A DNA stretch of 64,000 nucleotides from Malus domestica (GCF_042453785.1 NC_091672.1:9008501-9072500), one strand, 5' to 3'; positions 12,901-24,600 are shown, numbered from the stretch's first letter. The notes: a model not told the origin generated them from the letters alone. Program-made: numbers and translations.

Positions 12901-15216
12901 TATATATGTCATTCTATTTTGTAGTTTATAATGAAATTATATATATTTTAAGTATAAAAAAATACTTGTTTACACGAAATATAATAGATCTACTTAAATC
13001 CGCCTAGTCTGCCTAGGCACCCCACTAGCGCCTAACATCTTTTAGAATCTTGGTAAATTTATTGATTACATTGGAGAAGCAAAATATATGGCCGTATTCT
13101 GAACCCTGTATTTCCTTTGTAAGATATTGATCGACATGTACACTAATACATTCCCGGCCTTAGAATGATTGCTAGCTAATGGTTTTACATTCTTATACTT
13201 CAGTTCTTCGCTGATGCCGGATTTCCTTGCCCAACACGAAAAAATCCTCCAGACCACTTCCTTCGATGCATTAGTTCAGACTTTGACAAAGTTCTAGCAG
13301 CTCTTTTGCTATCTCAAAGGATTAATTATGTATGTGCACCCTTTTCTTTCTTTTTCTATAAAAAGGTTTAATTTTTCGTAAGTTAAAATGCTTTTGTTAT
13401 TTTCTTGGCAGGCATCTACAGATTCTTTCATTTCCCAAAACAACTTGACAACAGATGAGATCAAAGGAAAGCTAATCAATGCGTACCAGTCGTCCGCATT
13501 ATCAACAGATGCAAGAAAAAAGATCCGAGAAATCTTGCTCACTGTATGCAGTACTTAATTGAAACTAAATAGAAGAACGGCATACCTGTTAAGCAGAATA
13601 TGTGGAAGTTAATTACTGAAAGACTGTAGGAACGTGCATTTCGTCTTTTATATTACTACTCATATATACTAGTTCCTGACCATGTCTAACCACTCCTAAC
13701 ATCGCAGGAAAAACCGGCAGGAAAATCAAACAAGGGAAGTAGTGCCATCTGGGGGAAGCTGCTATGTACATTGATCAGTCGATCTTCAATAAACATGTCT
13801 AGAGATATTGGGTACTATTGGTTAAGAAGTGTGTTCTACATACTAATTGCAGTGAGTGCTGGCTCTTTCTTTTTCCACATTGGAACGAACAATCAAGCAA
13901 TGATTGCAAGAGGAAAGTGTGATGGTTTCATTTATGGCTTAATGATCTGCTTGTCTATTGGAGGCATACCCTTCGTTATTGAAGAACTTAAGGTAGACTG
14001 ATGAATTCTTATAGAAATAATGTTAATTATGCAATATTCTTTTACAGGACGAGATATATCTTATGTTGTTAAACTATGAATCTGGAACAGTAATAACGTG
14101 ATCAATTCTACTCTGTGACAACATAAGTCTAATAGAGAACTTTAGCCAATAAAATTTAATCCCGTCTTTTTAAAATCCCATGCAGGTATTTAGGCGGGAA
14201 AGACTTGGCGGGCATTATGGGGAAGCTTTGTTTGTGCTCTCCAACTTCCTCTCCTCACTCCCTTTCGTGGTTGGCATGGCTTTCTCTTCTGGAACAATAC
14301 TATACCACATGGTCAAATTTCACTCAGGATTCTCTCATTACTTGTATTTTTGCATCAATCTCTTCTGCTGCATTGCTGTCACAGAAGGAGCCGCTTTAAT
14401 TGCGGCAGCACTGGTTCCCAACCTCTTGATGGCCGTAGGAGCTGCAGCCGGCATAACAGTAAGCCATACCTCGATTCATTTCTCCCAATCAAAATCATAA
14501 CAATTTGGATAATGCTAGAGAAATTAATTTTTCCGTCAAGTAATGCTAGAGACATCAATTATTTTCTAATATTTTTTGTACACATAGGTATTCATGATGA
14601 TGCCATCTCTTCTTTTCCGGAGGATGGTTGACCTACCAAAAATCTTTTGGCGATATCCCATGTCATACCTCAGCTATGCAGCATGGTCAATACAGGTACG
14701 AAGTAATAAATATTTCTGAGATGCTATGGTCAGTAGTGCACATGAATGATTCCTGATTGTTCATGCGTGTAATTAACAATCAGAAATTGCTCACGCATGC
14801 ATAAGTGACTTACCTTAGTAAAATCTAAATCCTTTCCAAACGCATCTCAATTACAGGGTCAGTACAAGAATGACATGATTGGGCTGGAATTTGACCCTCT
14901 AGTGGTTGGAGATCCAAAGCTGAAGGGTGAGGATGTACTCCTTCACTTGTATGGGATAAACCCTGAGGTTTCCAAATGGTGGGATTTGGCTGCTTTGGCA
15001 TGCTTGTTACTTTGTGTCAAAGTCATCTTTTACTTGTTGCTCAAGTACAAGGAGAGAGCCTCATTGTCTATACACAAACTCTTTGCAAAAGCAACCTTCC
15101 AACACCATCCCAAGAGAGGCTCATTGAAGAAGGAGCAATTTGTCTCCTATTCCAAGAGACACACAACTCTTCATCCATTATCTTCTCAAGAGGGTCTTGG
15201 ATCACCACTTCCATAG
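9942..15216 (+). CDS. ABCG half-size transporter (ABCG11/12/15-like), apparently intact
   Basis: Nine exons join in phase to 685 codons: 9942-10173, 11936-12015, 12137-12598, 13204-13329, 13412-13543, 13708-13992, 14186-14458, 14588-14695 and 14857-15216. All junctions are GT-AG. The layout is that of a half transporter: nucleotide-binding domain first (Walker A GPSGSGKS in exon 1; signature [10 protein letters not shown], Walker [12 protein letters not shown] and H-loop SIHQPS in exon 3), then about six membrane helices from exon 6 onwards (for example around [20 protein letters not shown] and [20 protein letters not shown]). Plant relatives in the ABCG11/12 clade dimerise in the plasma membrane and export cuticular lipids; the substrate here is unknown. 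The signature loop is SKGEK instead of the usual SGGEK. ATG 9942 was chosen because it starts the only frame with an N-terminal cytosolic leader and lies just after a TATA box. Intron 1 is 1.8 kb, and intron 3 holds a repeat. Confidence 0.88.
12612..13047. repeat. CGCCTAGG-rich repeat in ABCG intron 3 (copy A)
   Basis: The ends are loosely inverted (TTCTAAAAATTCCCGCCTAA at left, GCGCCTAACATCTTTTAGAA at right). Just inside the left end is a cluster of the palindrome-like CCGCCTAG/CGCCTAGGCACC phrase (about 12,700-12,775), echoed once near the right end (13,000). The middle is AT-rich. The same element is present in copy B, so it predates the duplication. It looks like a non-coding DNA transposon derivative, but I found no clean target duplication. 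Confidence 0.5.
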
Positions 15217-16173
15217 TGTGATTGACATCTTTTTCTTTCGGCTAGTGGTTTTCACATTGCCGTTTTCTCATTCACTCATTCTCTTGTTCTAGTCTCTTGA
15301 TTCTTAATCGATTTATCCAGCTTGAGGTTCCAAACAATAAAGAAAGGTGAGGTGAGTATGAGGAGACAACAGTGAGAATCACTTCACTTTTTTTTTGTTC
15401 GCTTTTTGTTAACTCTCTTTGTATAAGAATAAGGGTGAACAAATTAAATGAAGGTTTATTAATTTCTCCTTGTGAACTATAAGAAAAGAAATATTAGCCA
15501 AAAGAGCAATTTCGCATTGAAAAATTGAAAGATGGGACTTGTCAGTTCATACTTCGTAATGTAAAAGATGCTAAACCCCACTTAAGATTACAATGGATGG
15601 AAATACAAGATCGGAAAATAAAATTCCGTAACGATGCATTGACAACTCTGCATGTATGGTAATCTACAATATAGTTGATCAATACAAGCTACAATATTGT
15701 GTAAAATGAAGGCCTTACTCAACTAGCCTGTTTGGGAAGAACAAAATTGAACCACAAAATGAGGACATCAGGCAAACTAGAATCTTTAACCTTCTCATCT
15801 ACAAACAAGCATCGAACAATTAGGGTCACGAACAACCAGAAACCATGTAGATGCAAGTTATATGTGGCAACATGAATATTGAGAAAGGACTGAACACAAG
15901 CTGTCACCTAGCACAGGTCACGGTCATGCCTTTCCTCTAAACAGAAATTCTCAATTTCAAATGTTCCAAATCTCGGGATTAAAGCGAAATCAAAGAAGAT
16001 AGGCATATAAAACACTTCATACCTCAGACAACCGAAAAAGCACCAAAGGAAATAAGAAATCAGTTTATGCAAGCTATAAGAAAATTAAAGCAATGGTAGG
16101 TAGCAAGAACTCCATGGCCTAAACAAGAAGACCATACAACAATATGCATGCATGAACAAAATTTTTGACCAAC
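15217..16173. other. ABCG 3' flank; no recognised gene
   Basis: This is downstream of the ABCG stop codon on the plus strand and downstream of the last traceable NTRC exon on the minus strand. I looked for the final NTRC exon (the Lys/Glu-rich C-terminus of the thioredoxin domain) and did not find it. No paired repeats or RNA genes are evident. Confidence 0.5.
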
Positions 16174-16537
16174 CTGATCATTTTCTTATTTTTGAAGAAC
16201 TGAACACATGGTGTACCCATAATTCCAGCTGCTTCTGCTACTTCCGGATCTTCCTCAATCTCAATTTCAACAAAATGTACATTATGGTCGAATTCATCTA
16301 TCACCTGACATAAGACAAAGTAAAGCACATCCTCGATTAGTGAAATATTTGGTGAATCAATGATAGACATGCTGTCACTGAAAATGTTAAAAGGCAGACA
16401 AACTTCTCTTTCCCAAGTGAACGTGCACCACCAAGAACTGAACCACAGAACTTACCGTACCAAGAATTGGCTTCAAAGTCCTACATGGGCCACATGTTGG
16501 TGCTGTATATAATACACATATAAGCCTTGGACTTTCA

Positions 16538-17154
16538 CAACAACAACAACAACAACAAAGCCTTTTCCCACTAAGTGGGGTCGGCTATATGAATCCTAGA
16601 ACGCCATTGCGCTCGGTTTTGTGTCATGTCCTCCGTTAGATCCAAGTACTCTAAGTCTTTTCTTAGAGTCTCTTCCAAAGTTTTCCTAGGTCTTCCTCTA
16701 CCCCTTTGGCCCTGAACCTCTGTCCCGTAGTCACATCTTCGAACCGGAGCGTCAGTCGGCCTTCTTTGCACATGTCCAAATCATCGGAGCCGATTTTCTC
16801 TCATATTTCCTACAATTTCGGCTACTCCTACTTTACCTCGGATATCCTCATTCCCAATCTTATCCATTCTCGTGTGCCCACACATCCCACGAAGCATCCT
16901 CATCTCCGCTACACCCATTTTGTGTACGTGTTGATGCTTCACCGCCCAACATTCTGTGCCATACAACATCGCTGGCCTTATTGCCGTCCTATAAAATTTT
17001 CCCTTGAGCTTCAGTGGCCTACGACGGTCACACAACACGCCGGATGCACTCTTACACTTCATCCATCCAGCTCGTATTCTATGGTTGAGATCTCCATCTA
17101 ATTCTACGTTCTCTTGCAAGATAGATCCTAGGTAGCGAAAAACGGTCGCTTTTT
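16538..17154 (-). mobile_element. 5'-truncated RTE-LINE end with (TTG)n tail
   Basis: On the minus strand this encodes the last ~180 residues of the same LINE protein found complete at 21,606-24,764 (LDGDLNHRI...WFGHVQRR...[12 protein letters not shown]), followed by a short 3' UTR and about seven TTG units. Plant RTE elements usually end in such short TTG-type tails. Similarity to the full element stops abruptly after CGGTCGCTTTTT at 17,154, as in a 5'-truncated LINE copy. The reading frame is open but incomplete. Confidence 0.85.
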
Positions 17155-18548
17155 GTGATCTTCGCTAGATTGCTCCGGTCATTAGTGTGGATAAGTATAT
17201 AAATGGATAGAGATAGGAAAGCAAACACAAGATGAACGTGGTTCACCCAGATTGGCTACGTCCACGGAATAGAAGAGTTCTCATTAATTGTGAAGGGTTT
17301 ACACAAGTACATAGGTTCAAGCTCTCCTTTAGTGAGTACAAGTGAATGATTTAGTACAAATGACATTAGGAAATATTGTGGGAGAATGATCTCGTAATCA
17401 CGAAACTTCTAAGTATCGGAGTGTGGTGTCGTCTTGACTTGCCTTATCTGTCTCATAGGTAGATGTGGCATCTTCTCTGGAAGTACTCTTCCTCCATCCA
17501 GGGGTGGTATCTTTAACTGGTGGAGATGCACAAGGTAATGTATCAATTTCACTTGAAGCTTACTTGTAGTCTCAGGCTTGGTCAATCGCGATACAAACCA
17601 TGTAGTAGGAGTCCCCCAAGTCGCCGAGCTAGGGGGTCTGCTGAAAGAGGTGACAGACAAGGTAAGCAATCAGAGCTCCGACTGATTGTTCACCTTCTCC
17701 CCATCTTGCAGCAGCATGAAGGATAAAGAGAAGAAAAATGAGAAGAGATGATATGAGATACTTTTGCTTTTGAAGAAGTAACTTTCCACAGGCTTATTCT
17801 TGAACTGAGCTGGATGGTTTTCTGGTTTCCTCCAGAGTATAAGGCCGACTGAAGAATTTGAGGGTCAAAACAAGTCCATCAAATCTAGAGTACGTTCCAC
17901 CCTGCTGATATGGGATACTTTTGCTTTTGACAGAGTAATGGGTGTATCGGCACGTGTGCTGTTACGCTTGTCTCCACATGCTTCCTTGTATCCTTCGCAC
18001 TTGCCCTATCTGTTCCTCAAGCAGATGCGGAATCTTCCCTGGAAACATAAGATGTTGAAGATGAGTACTCGAGAGCAATGCCAGGTAAGTAATCAGGTAA
18101 GGGGTTCCAGGCAGTCAGTTCCTGGCTGGAAGCTTGATCCAAGTGCTGACTGATTGCTCTCTTTCTCCTTGTCTTGCAGGTAAAAACAAGGCCAAAGGAA
18201 AAGACAGGGAAAAAGCATGATATGGGATACTCTTGCTTTTAACCCTGATGATATGAGATATTCTTGCTCTAGTATAGCTTGTTTGCAGAGGTATTATCGG
18301 GGGGAAAGAAAGCTGAATATTTCGAAAGGCTTCGTTGGGAGTGCCCTCTCAGATATGATGAAGGGTTGAGCATTTTTGCAGGTCTGCCTGTCCGTTGGGG
18401 ATGGAGGTCGACATATATAGGAGTCTCCCTAACAACAGGTAGTAATGCTATTCATTTACCCTGCTTGGTCATAGCATGGTAGTGGGAGCTGCCAGTTTCA
18501 CATGTTTTAACTCTGTCAGAGCACTTTGAAAAAGTGGTCTGTGGTATC

Positions 18549-20290
18549 TGGCTCTCGAGATTCGGAGAACGATGCCTCTTCGATTTTTGAGAAAGCAATC
18601 ATGCTGGGGGTCTGGCTCTCGAGATTCGTAGAGCAGTGTCTCTTCGATTTTTGAGGAAGTAATCATGTTGGGAGTCTGGCTCTCGAGATTCGGAGGGCGG
18701 TGCCTCTTCGATTTTGGAGTAAGCAATCCTGTTGGGAGTGTTGTCTCGAATGTGAGTAAAGGTTGGGCATGTTTGCTAGTCTACCTTGCCACGAAGCACA
18801 AAGGTTGACACACAGAGACTTTCCAATTATCCAGCAATGGTACTGTTCCTTTACCCTCTCTTCGCTTTTGAGAAAGTAGTCATGTTGGGAGTCTGGCTCT
18901 CGAGATTCGGAGGACGGTGCCTCTTCGATTTTGGAGCAAGCAATCTTGTTGGGAGTGTTTTCTCGAAAGTGAGTAAAGGTTGGGCATGTTTGCTAGTCTA
19001 CCTTGCCACGAAGCACAGAGGTTGACACACAGGGACTTTCCAATTATCCAGCAGTGGTACTGTTCCTTTACCCTTGTGGGTAATAATATGGTAGCTAGAC
19101 CTTCAAAATTTATGTGTCTAAACTTTGTTAGTGATGTTTCTTTGCTATTCTTTTACCTTTCTTGGTCAGAGCGATGTAGTGGGAGCTGCAAGCTTCACGT
19201 GCTCAACTTTGGCAAAGTTATCTGTGGTACCCATGAGCTATTGTTGCGTGTGGGAAGTGGGTGATTGAACAGTAAGATTCATGTGCTTTCTACTTCACCA
19301 GAAGTCTTCGACAGAATGCCCATAATTTCTGCAAAGCTGAGTGTGCGTGTGACAGGTGCTGACAAGGCTAGAAAAGTAGGTGCCTCTTCGATTTCTGAGA
19401 TCGGCCCTCGTGGTCTCTGAGCAGCCCAGCTTTTGAGAAAGCAAGCGCCTCTTCGATTGATTCGGATAACGATGCCTCATCGATTTTTGAGAAAGCAATC
19501 ATGCTGGGGGTCTGGCTCTCGAAGATTCGGGGAGCAGTGTCTCTTCGATTTTTGAGAAAGTAATCACGTTGGGAGTCTGGCTCTCGAGATTCGGAAGGCG
19601 GTGCCTCTTCGATTTTGGAGCAAGCAATCTTGTTGGGAGTGTTTTCTCGAATGTGAGTAAAGGTTGGGCATGTTTGCTAGTCTACCTTGCCACGAAGCAC
19701 AGAGGTTGACACACAGGGACTTTCCAATTATCCAGCAATGGTACTGTTCCTTTACCCTCTCTTCGATTTTTAAGAAAGTAGTCATGTTGGGAGTCTGGCT
19801 CTCGAGATTCGGAGGACGGTGCCTCTTCGATTTTGGAGCAAGCAATCTTATTGGGAGTGTTTTCTCGAATGTGAGTAAAGGTTGGGCATGTTTGCTAGTC
19901 TACCTTGCCACGAAGCACAGAGGTTGACACACAGGGACTTTCCAATTATCCAGCAGTGGTACTGTTCCTTTACCCTTGTGGGTAATAATATGGTAGCTAG
20001 ACCTTCAAAATTTATGGGTCTAAACTTTGTTAGTGCTGTTTCTTTGCTATTCTTTTACCCTTCTTGGTCAGAGCGATGTAGTGGGAGCTGCAAGCTTCAC
20101 GTGCTCAACTTTGGCAGAGAACTTTGGCAAAGTTATCTGTGGTACCCATGAGCTATTGTTGCGTGTGAGAAGTGGGTGATTGAACAGTAAGATTCATGTG
20201 TTTTCTACTTCCCCAGAAGTCTTCGACAGAATGCCCATAATTTCTGCAAAGCTGAGTGTGCGTGTGACGGGTGCTGACAAGGCTGGAAAA
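18549..20290. repeat. Nested tandem array in module X (903-bp and 221-bp periods)
   Basis: The phrase GTTGGGAGTCTGGCTCTCGA starts units at about 18,665, 18,886, 19,568 and 19,789. The spacing is 221 bp within each pair and 903 bp between pairs, so a 903-bp block is tandemly duplicated and each block contains a 221-bp duplication. Shorter ~60-bp subunits (GAGATTCGGA...CTCTTCGATTT) lie inside. The second copy of module X has a single version of this segment (51,965-52,535), which explains most of its shorter length. Confidence 0.8.
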
Positions 20291-20297
20291 GTAGGTG

Positions 20298-20515
20298 CCT
20301 CTTCGATTTCTGAGATCGGCCCTCGTGGTCTCTGGGGAGCCCAGCTTTTGAGAAAACGAGCGCCTCTTCGATTTCTGAGATCGGCCTTCGTGGTCTTTGA
20401 GCAGCCCAACTTTTGAGAAAGCAATCGCCTCTTCGATTTTTGAGATCAACCCTCGTGATCTCTAAGCAGCCCAGCTTTTGAGAAAGCAAACGCCTCTTCG
20501 ATTTCTGAGCAGGCG
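20298..20515. repeat. 65-bp tandem repeat, three units plus a partial
   Basis: CCTCTTCGATTT starts units at 20,298, 20,363, 20,428 and 20,493, exactly 65 bp apart. Each full unit continues with GAGATCGGCC-like sequence and CAGCCCAGCTTTTGAGAAA. Copy 2 has the corresponding array at 52,538-52,750 with one unit of 63 bp. It lies immediately upstream of the coiled-coil ORF leader. Its function is unknown. Confidence 0.85.
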
Positions 20516-20670
20516 CCTCTTCGATTTCCGAAGCTCCGTCGAGTGCAGATTTTTATAGAGGCTGACATTAAGTTCCAAAGCACACTTGAATCTCCACCAG
20601 TAGAAGCTTAATTCTTGCACTTCTAAGATCTTGATTTGTCAAACCTCTTCTCTCTTCAACACCTTTGAAA

Positions 20671-21345
20671 ATGTCTGGCCCCTCCGACCGTCGTTTTGAC
20701 TTGAACCTTGTTGAAGAGGCAGCCCCGCCTTCTCCAGACAACATATGGCGCCCATCCTTCGTCTCCCCTACTGGTCCTCTTACCGTTGGGGATTCCGTGA
20801 TGAAGAATGATATGACCGCTGCGGTGGTGGCCAGGAACCTTCTCACTCCCAAAGATAACAGACTACTTTCCAAACGGTCTGATGAGTTAGCTGTTAAGGA
20901 TTCGCTGGCTCTCAGTGTTCAGTGTGCAGGTTCTGTGTCTAATATGGCCCAACGCCTATTTGCTCGAACCCGCCAAGTTGAATCCTTGGCGGCTGAAGTG
21001 ATGAGTCTCAAACAGGAGATTAGAGGGCTCAAGCATGAGAATAAACAGTTGCACCGGCTCGCACATGACTATGCTACAAACATGAAGAGGAAGCTTGACC
21101 AGATGAAGGAAACTGATGGTCAGGTTTTACTTGATCATCAGAGATTTGTGGGTTTGTTCCAAAGGCATTTATTGCCTTCGTCTTCTGGGGCTGTACCGCG
21201 TAATGAAGCTCCGAATGATCAACCTTTGATGCCTCCTCCTTCTAGGGTTCTGTCCAGTACTGAGGCTCCAAATGATCCCCCTCCGGTGCCTTCTCTTTCT
21301 GGGGCTCTACCGACTGCTGAGACTTCTCCTAAGCAACCTTTGTGA
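20671..21345 (+). CDS. Coiled-coil protein of module X, unknown function
   Basis: The first ATG in frame (20,671) opens 224 residues ending at TGA 21,345. Visible parts are an acidic/proline N-terminus (MSGPSDRRFDLNLVEE), a central predicted coiled coil of about 60 residues (from RQVESLAAEVMSLKQE to YATNMKRKLDQMKE), and a proline-rich C-terminal tail with three repeats of an (E)APND/PPP-type phrase. There is no zinc knuckle, protease or polymerase motif. Shape and repeat context resemble a structural gag-like or chromatin-tethering protein, but that is inference. In the second copy, a CAG-to-TAG change (53,284) splits the frame in the coiled coil, yet the rest is almost unchanged. I do not recognise the family. 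Confidence 0.6.
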   Translation: MSGPSDRRFDLNLVEEAAPPSPDNIWRPSFVSPTGPLTVGDSVMKNDMTAAVVARNLLTPKDNRLLSKRSDELAVKDSLALSVQCAGSVSNMAQRLFARTRQVESLAAEVMSLKQEIRGLKHENKQLHRLAHDYATNMKRKLDQMKETDGQVLLDHQRFVGLFQRHLLPSSSGAVPRNEAPNDQPLMPPPSRVLSSTEAPNDPPPVPSLSGALPTAETSPKQPL

Positions 21346-21605
21346 AGGCTCCGTCTTGTGTGTTTATTTTGACTCATGTATATGTACATATTTGTAGCTG
21401 ATCGGGGATATCAATAAATAAGCTTTCCTTCATTTCAACGTATTGTGTTAAATACACCAAAGCCTTCTTCGCTAAGTTCTTTGAATTTTCTTTTGTTGAA
21501 GCTTGTATGTTGAAGCTTTCTGAGTGGAGCATGTAGGTTGGGGTAGTGTTCCCTTAATTTCCCGAGTGAGGAAAACTTCTCGATTGAAGACTTGGAAAAT
21601 CCAAG

Positions 21606-24600
21606 TCACTGAGTGGGATCGGCTGTATGAATCTTAGAACGCCATTGTGCTCGATCCTGTGTCATGTCCTCCGTTAGATCCAAGTACTCTAAGTCTTTTC
21701 TTAGAGTCTCTTCCAAAGTTTTCCTAGGTCTTCCTCTACCCCTTCGGCCCTGAACCTCTGTCCCATAGTCGCATCTTCTAATCGGAGCGTCAGTAGGCCT
21801 TCTTTGCACATGTCCAAACCACCGTAACCGATTTTCTCTCATCTTTCCTTCAATTTCGGCTACTCCTACTTTACCCCGGATATCCTCATTCCTAATCTTA
21901 TCCTTTCTCGTGTGCCCACACATCCAACGAAGCATCCTCATCTCCGCTACACCCATTTTGTGTACGTGTTGATGTTTCACCGCCCAACATTCTGTACCAT
22001 ACAGCATCGCCGGCCTTATTGCCGTCCTATAAAATTTTCCCTTGAGCTTCAATGGCATTCGGCGGTCACACAACACCCCGGATGCACTCTTCCACTTCAT
22101 CCATCCAGCTTGTATTCTATGGTTGAGATCTCCATCTAATTCTCCGTTCTTTTGCAAGATAGATCCTAGGTAACGAAAACGGTCGCTTTTTGGTATTTCT
22201 TGATCTCCGATCCTCACCCCTAACTCGTTTTGGCCTCCATTTGCACTGAACTTGCACTCCATATATTCTGTCTTTGATCGGCTTAGGCGAAGACCTTTAG
22301 ATTCCAACACTTCTCTCCAAAGGTTAAGCTTTGCATTTACCCCTTCCTGAGTTTCATCTATCAACACTATATCGTCTGCGAAAAGCATACACCAAGGAAT
22401 ATCATCTTGAATATGTCCTGTTAACTCATCCATTACCAACGCAAAAAGGTAAGGACTTAAGGATGAGCCTTGATGTAATCCTACAGTTATGGGGAAGCTT
22501 TCGGTTTGTCCTTCATGAGTTCTTACGGCAGTCTTTGCTCCTTCATACATATCCTTTATAGCTTGGATATATGCTACTCGTACTCCTTTCTTCTCTAAAA
22601 TCCTCCAAAGAATGTCTCTTGGGACCCTATCATACGCTTTTTCCAAATCTATAAAGACCATGTGTAAATCCTTTTTCCCATCTCTATATCTTTCCATCAA
22701 TCTTCGTAAGAGATAGATTGCCTCCATGGTTGAGCGCCCTGGCATGAACCCGAATTGGTTGTCCGAAACCCGTGTCTCTTGCCTCAATCTATGCTCAATG
22801 ACTCTCTCCCAGAGCTTCATTGTATGACTCATTAGCTTAATACCCCTATAGTTCATGCAATTTTGTACGTCGCCCTTGTTCTTGTAGATAGGCACCAAAG
22901 TGCTCGTTCGCCACTCATTTGGCATCTTCTTCGTTTTCAAAATCCTATTGAAAAGGTCAGTGAGCCATGTTATACCTGTCTCTCCCAAAAGTTTCCACAC
23001 TTCGATTGGTATATTGTCTGGGCCTATTGCTTTTTTATGCTTCATCTTCTTCAAAGCTACAACCACTTCTTCCTTCCGGATTCGACGATAAAAAGAGTAG
23101 TTTCTACACTCTTCTGAGTTACTCAACTCCCCTAAAGAATCACTCATTTCATGTCCTTCATTGAAAAGATTATGAAAATAACCTCTCCATCTGTCTTTAA
23201 CCGCGTTCTCTGTAGCAAGAACCTTTCCATCCTCATCCTTGATGCACCTCACTTGGTTTAGGTCCCTTGTCTTCTTTTCCCTTGCTCTAGATAGTTTATA
23301 GATATCCAACTCTCCTTCTTTGGTATCTAGTCGTTTATACATATCGTCGTAAGCCGCTAACTTAGCTTCTCTGACAGCTTTTTTCGCCTCTTGCTTCGCT
23401 TTTCTATACTTTTCACCATTTTCATCGGTCCTCTCCTTGTATAAGGCTTTACAACATTCCTTCTTAGCCTTCACCTTTGTTTGTACCTCCTCATTCCACC
23501 ACCAAGATTCCTTTTGGTGTGGGGCAAAGCCCTTGGACTCTCCTAATACCTCTTTTGCTACTTTTCGGATACAACTAGCCATGGAATCCCACATTTGGCT
23601 AGCTTCCCCCTCTCTATCCCACACACATTGGGTGATTACCTTCTCTTTGAAAATGACTTGTTTTTCTTCTTTTAGATTCCACCATCTAGTCCTTGGGCAC
23701 TTCCAAGTCTTGTTCTTTTGTCTTACTCTTTTGATATGTACATCCATCACCAACAAGCGATGTTGATTAGCCACGCTCTCTCCTGGTATAACTTTGCAAT
23801 CCTTACAAGTTATACGATCCCCTTTCCTCATTAGAAGAAAATCTATTTGTGTTTTTGACGACCCACTCTTGTAGGTGATCACATGTTCTTCTCTCTTCTT
23901 AAAGAAGGTGTTGGCTAAGAAGAGATCATATGCCATTGCAAAATCCAAGATAGCTTCCCCATCCTCGTTTCTCTCCCCAAAACCATGGCCACCATGAAAA
24001 CCTCCATAGTTGCCTGTCTCCCTGCCCACGTGTCCATTTAAATCTCCTCCTATAAATAACTTCTCCGTCTGAGCAATTCCTTGCACCAAGTCTCCAAGAT
24101 CTTCCCAAAATTTCTCCTTCGAACTCGTATCCAACCCTACTTGAGGTGCGTACGCACTAATCACATTGATAAGTTCTTGTCCTATTACAATCTTGATTGC
24201 CATGATTCTATCTCCTACCCTCTTGACATCTACAACATCTTGTACCAAGGTCTTGTCCACGATGATGCCAACACCGTTTCTCGTTCTATTTGTGCCCGAA
24301 TACCAAAGTTTAAACCCTGAGTTTTCTAGATCCTTTGCCTTACTACCAACCCACTTAGTTTCTTGTAGGCACATAATATTTATCCTTCTCCTCACCATAA
24401 CTTCCACTACTTCCATAGATTTTCCCGTTAAGGTTCCTATATTCCACGTTCCTAAACGCATTTTGCTCTCTTGAACTCTACCCTTCTGTCCTAGCTTCTT
24501 CACCCTCCCCCGTCTAATAGGATCAAAGTACTTCTTTTGTGTGTCCCGGGTAAAGTTGATAGGAGCATATGCTCCCAAACAACTTTGAGTGGAGTCGTTC

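Larger units (their letters stand above)
1121..14861. repeat. Segmental duplication, copy A
   Basis: This 13.7-kb block matches 38,684-61,719 in the same order and orientation, base by base apart from scattered substitutions and discrete insertions or deletions. It contains a non-coding flank (about 1,121-3,500), a GTPase pseudogene, and all of an ABCG gene except most of its last exon. Private to copy A are a 169-bp MULE-like MITE (3,192-3,360) and a 154-bp insertion (7,973-8,126). The flank at 1,400-2,900 contains two diverged direct repeats built around a 'TTTCACGTGGT' phrase, at about 2,240 and 2,500, of unknown nature. Both edges are defined only by where similarity to copy B stops. Confidence 0.9.
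17155..21606 (+). repeat. Module X: unclassified repeat carried inside the LINE composite
   Basis: A 4.45-kb sequence bounded on both sides by LINE sequence. It runs opposite to the LINEs if judged by its one good ORF (20,671-21,345, plus strand). The left third has intron-like stretches ending in TCTTGCAG and four copies of a GATATGRGATA phrase. The middle is a tandem array rich in CTCTTCGATTT. The right end is the ORF plus an AATAAA-containing tail (21,413). I found no LTR pair, polymerase or transposase. A 3.39-kb version is at 50,459-53,844. It may be a non-autonomous retroelement or a gene-derived sequence; I cannot assign a family. Confidence 0.7.

Noticed and set aside
13066..13542. 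Minus-strand open frames across ABCG exons 4 and 5
   Set aside because: They are shadows of the real exons; splice sites and the downstream frame support the plus strand.
20298..20515. Regular 65-bp repeats resembling a CRISPR-like array
   Set aside because: The repeats are contiguous, with no unique spacers, and the genome is a plant. It is an ordinary tandem repeat.
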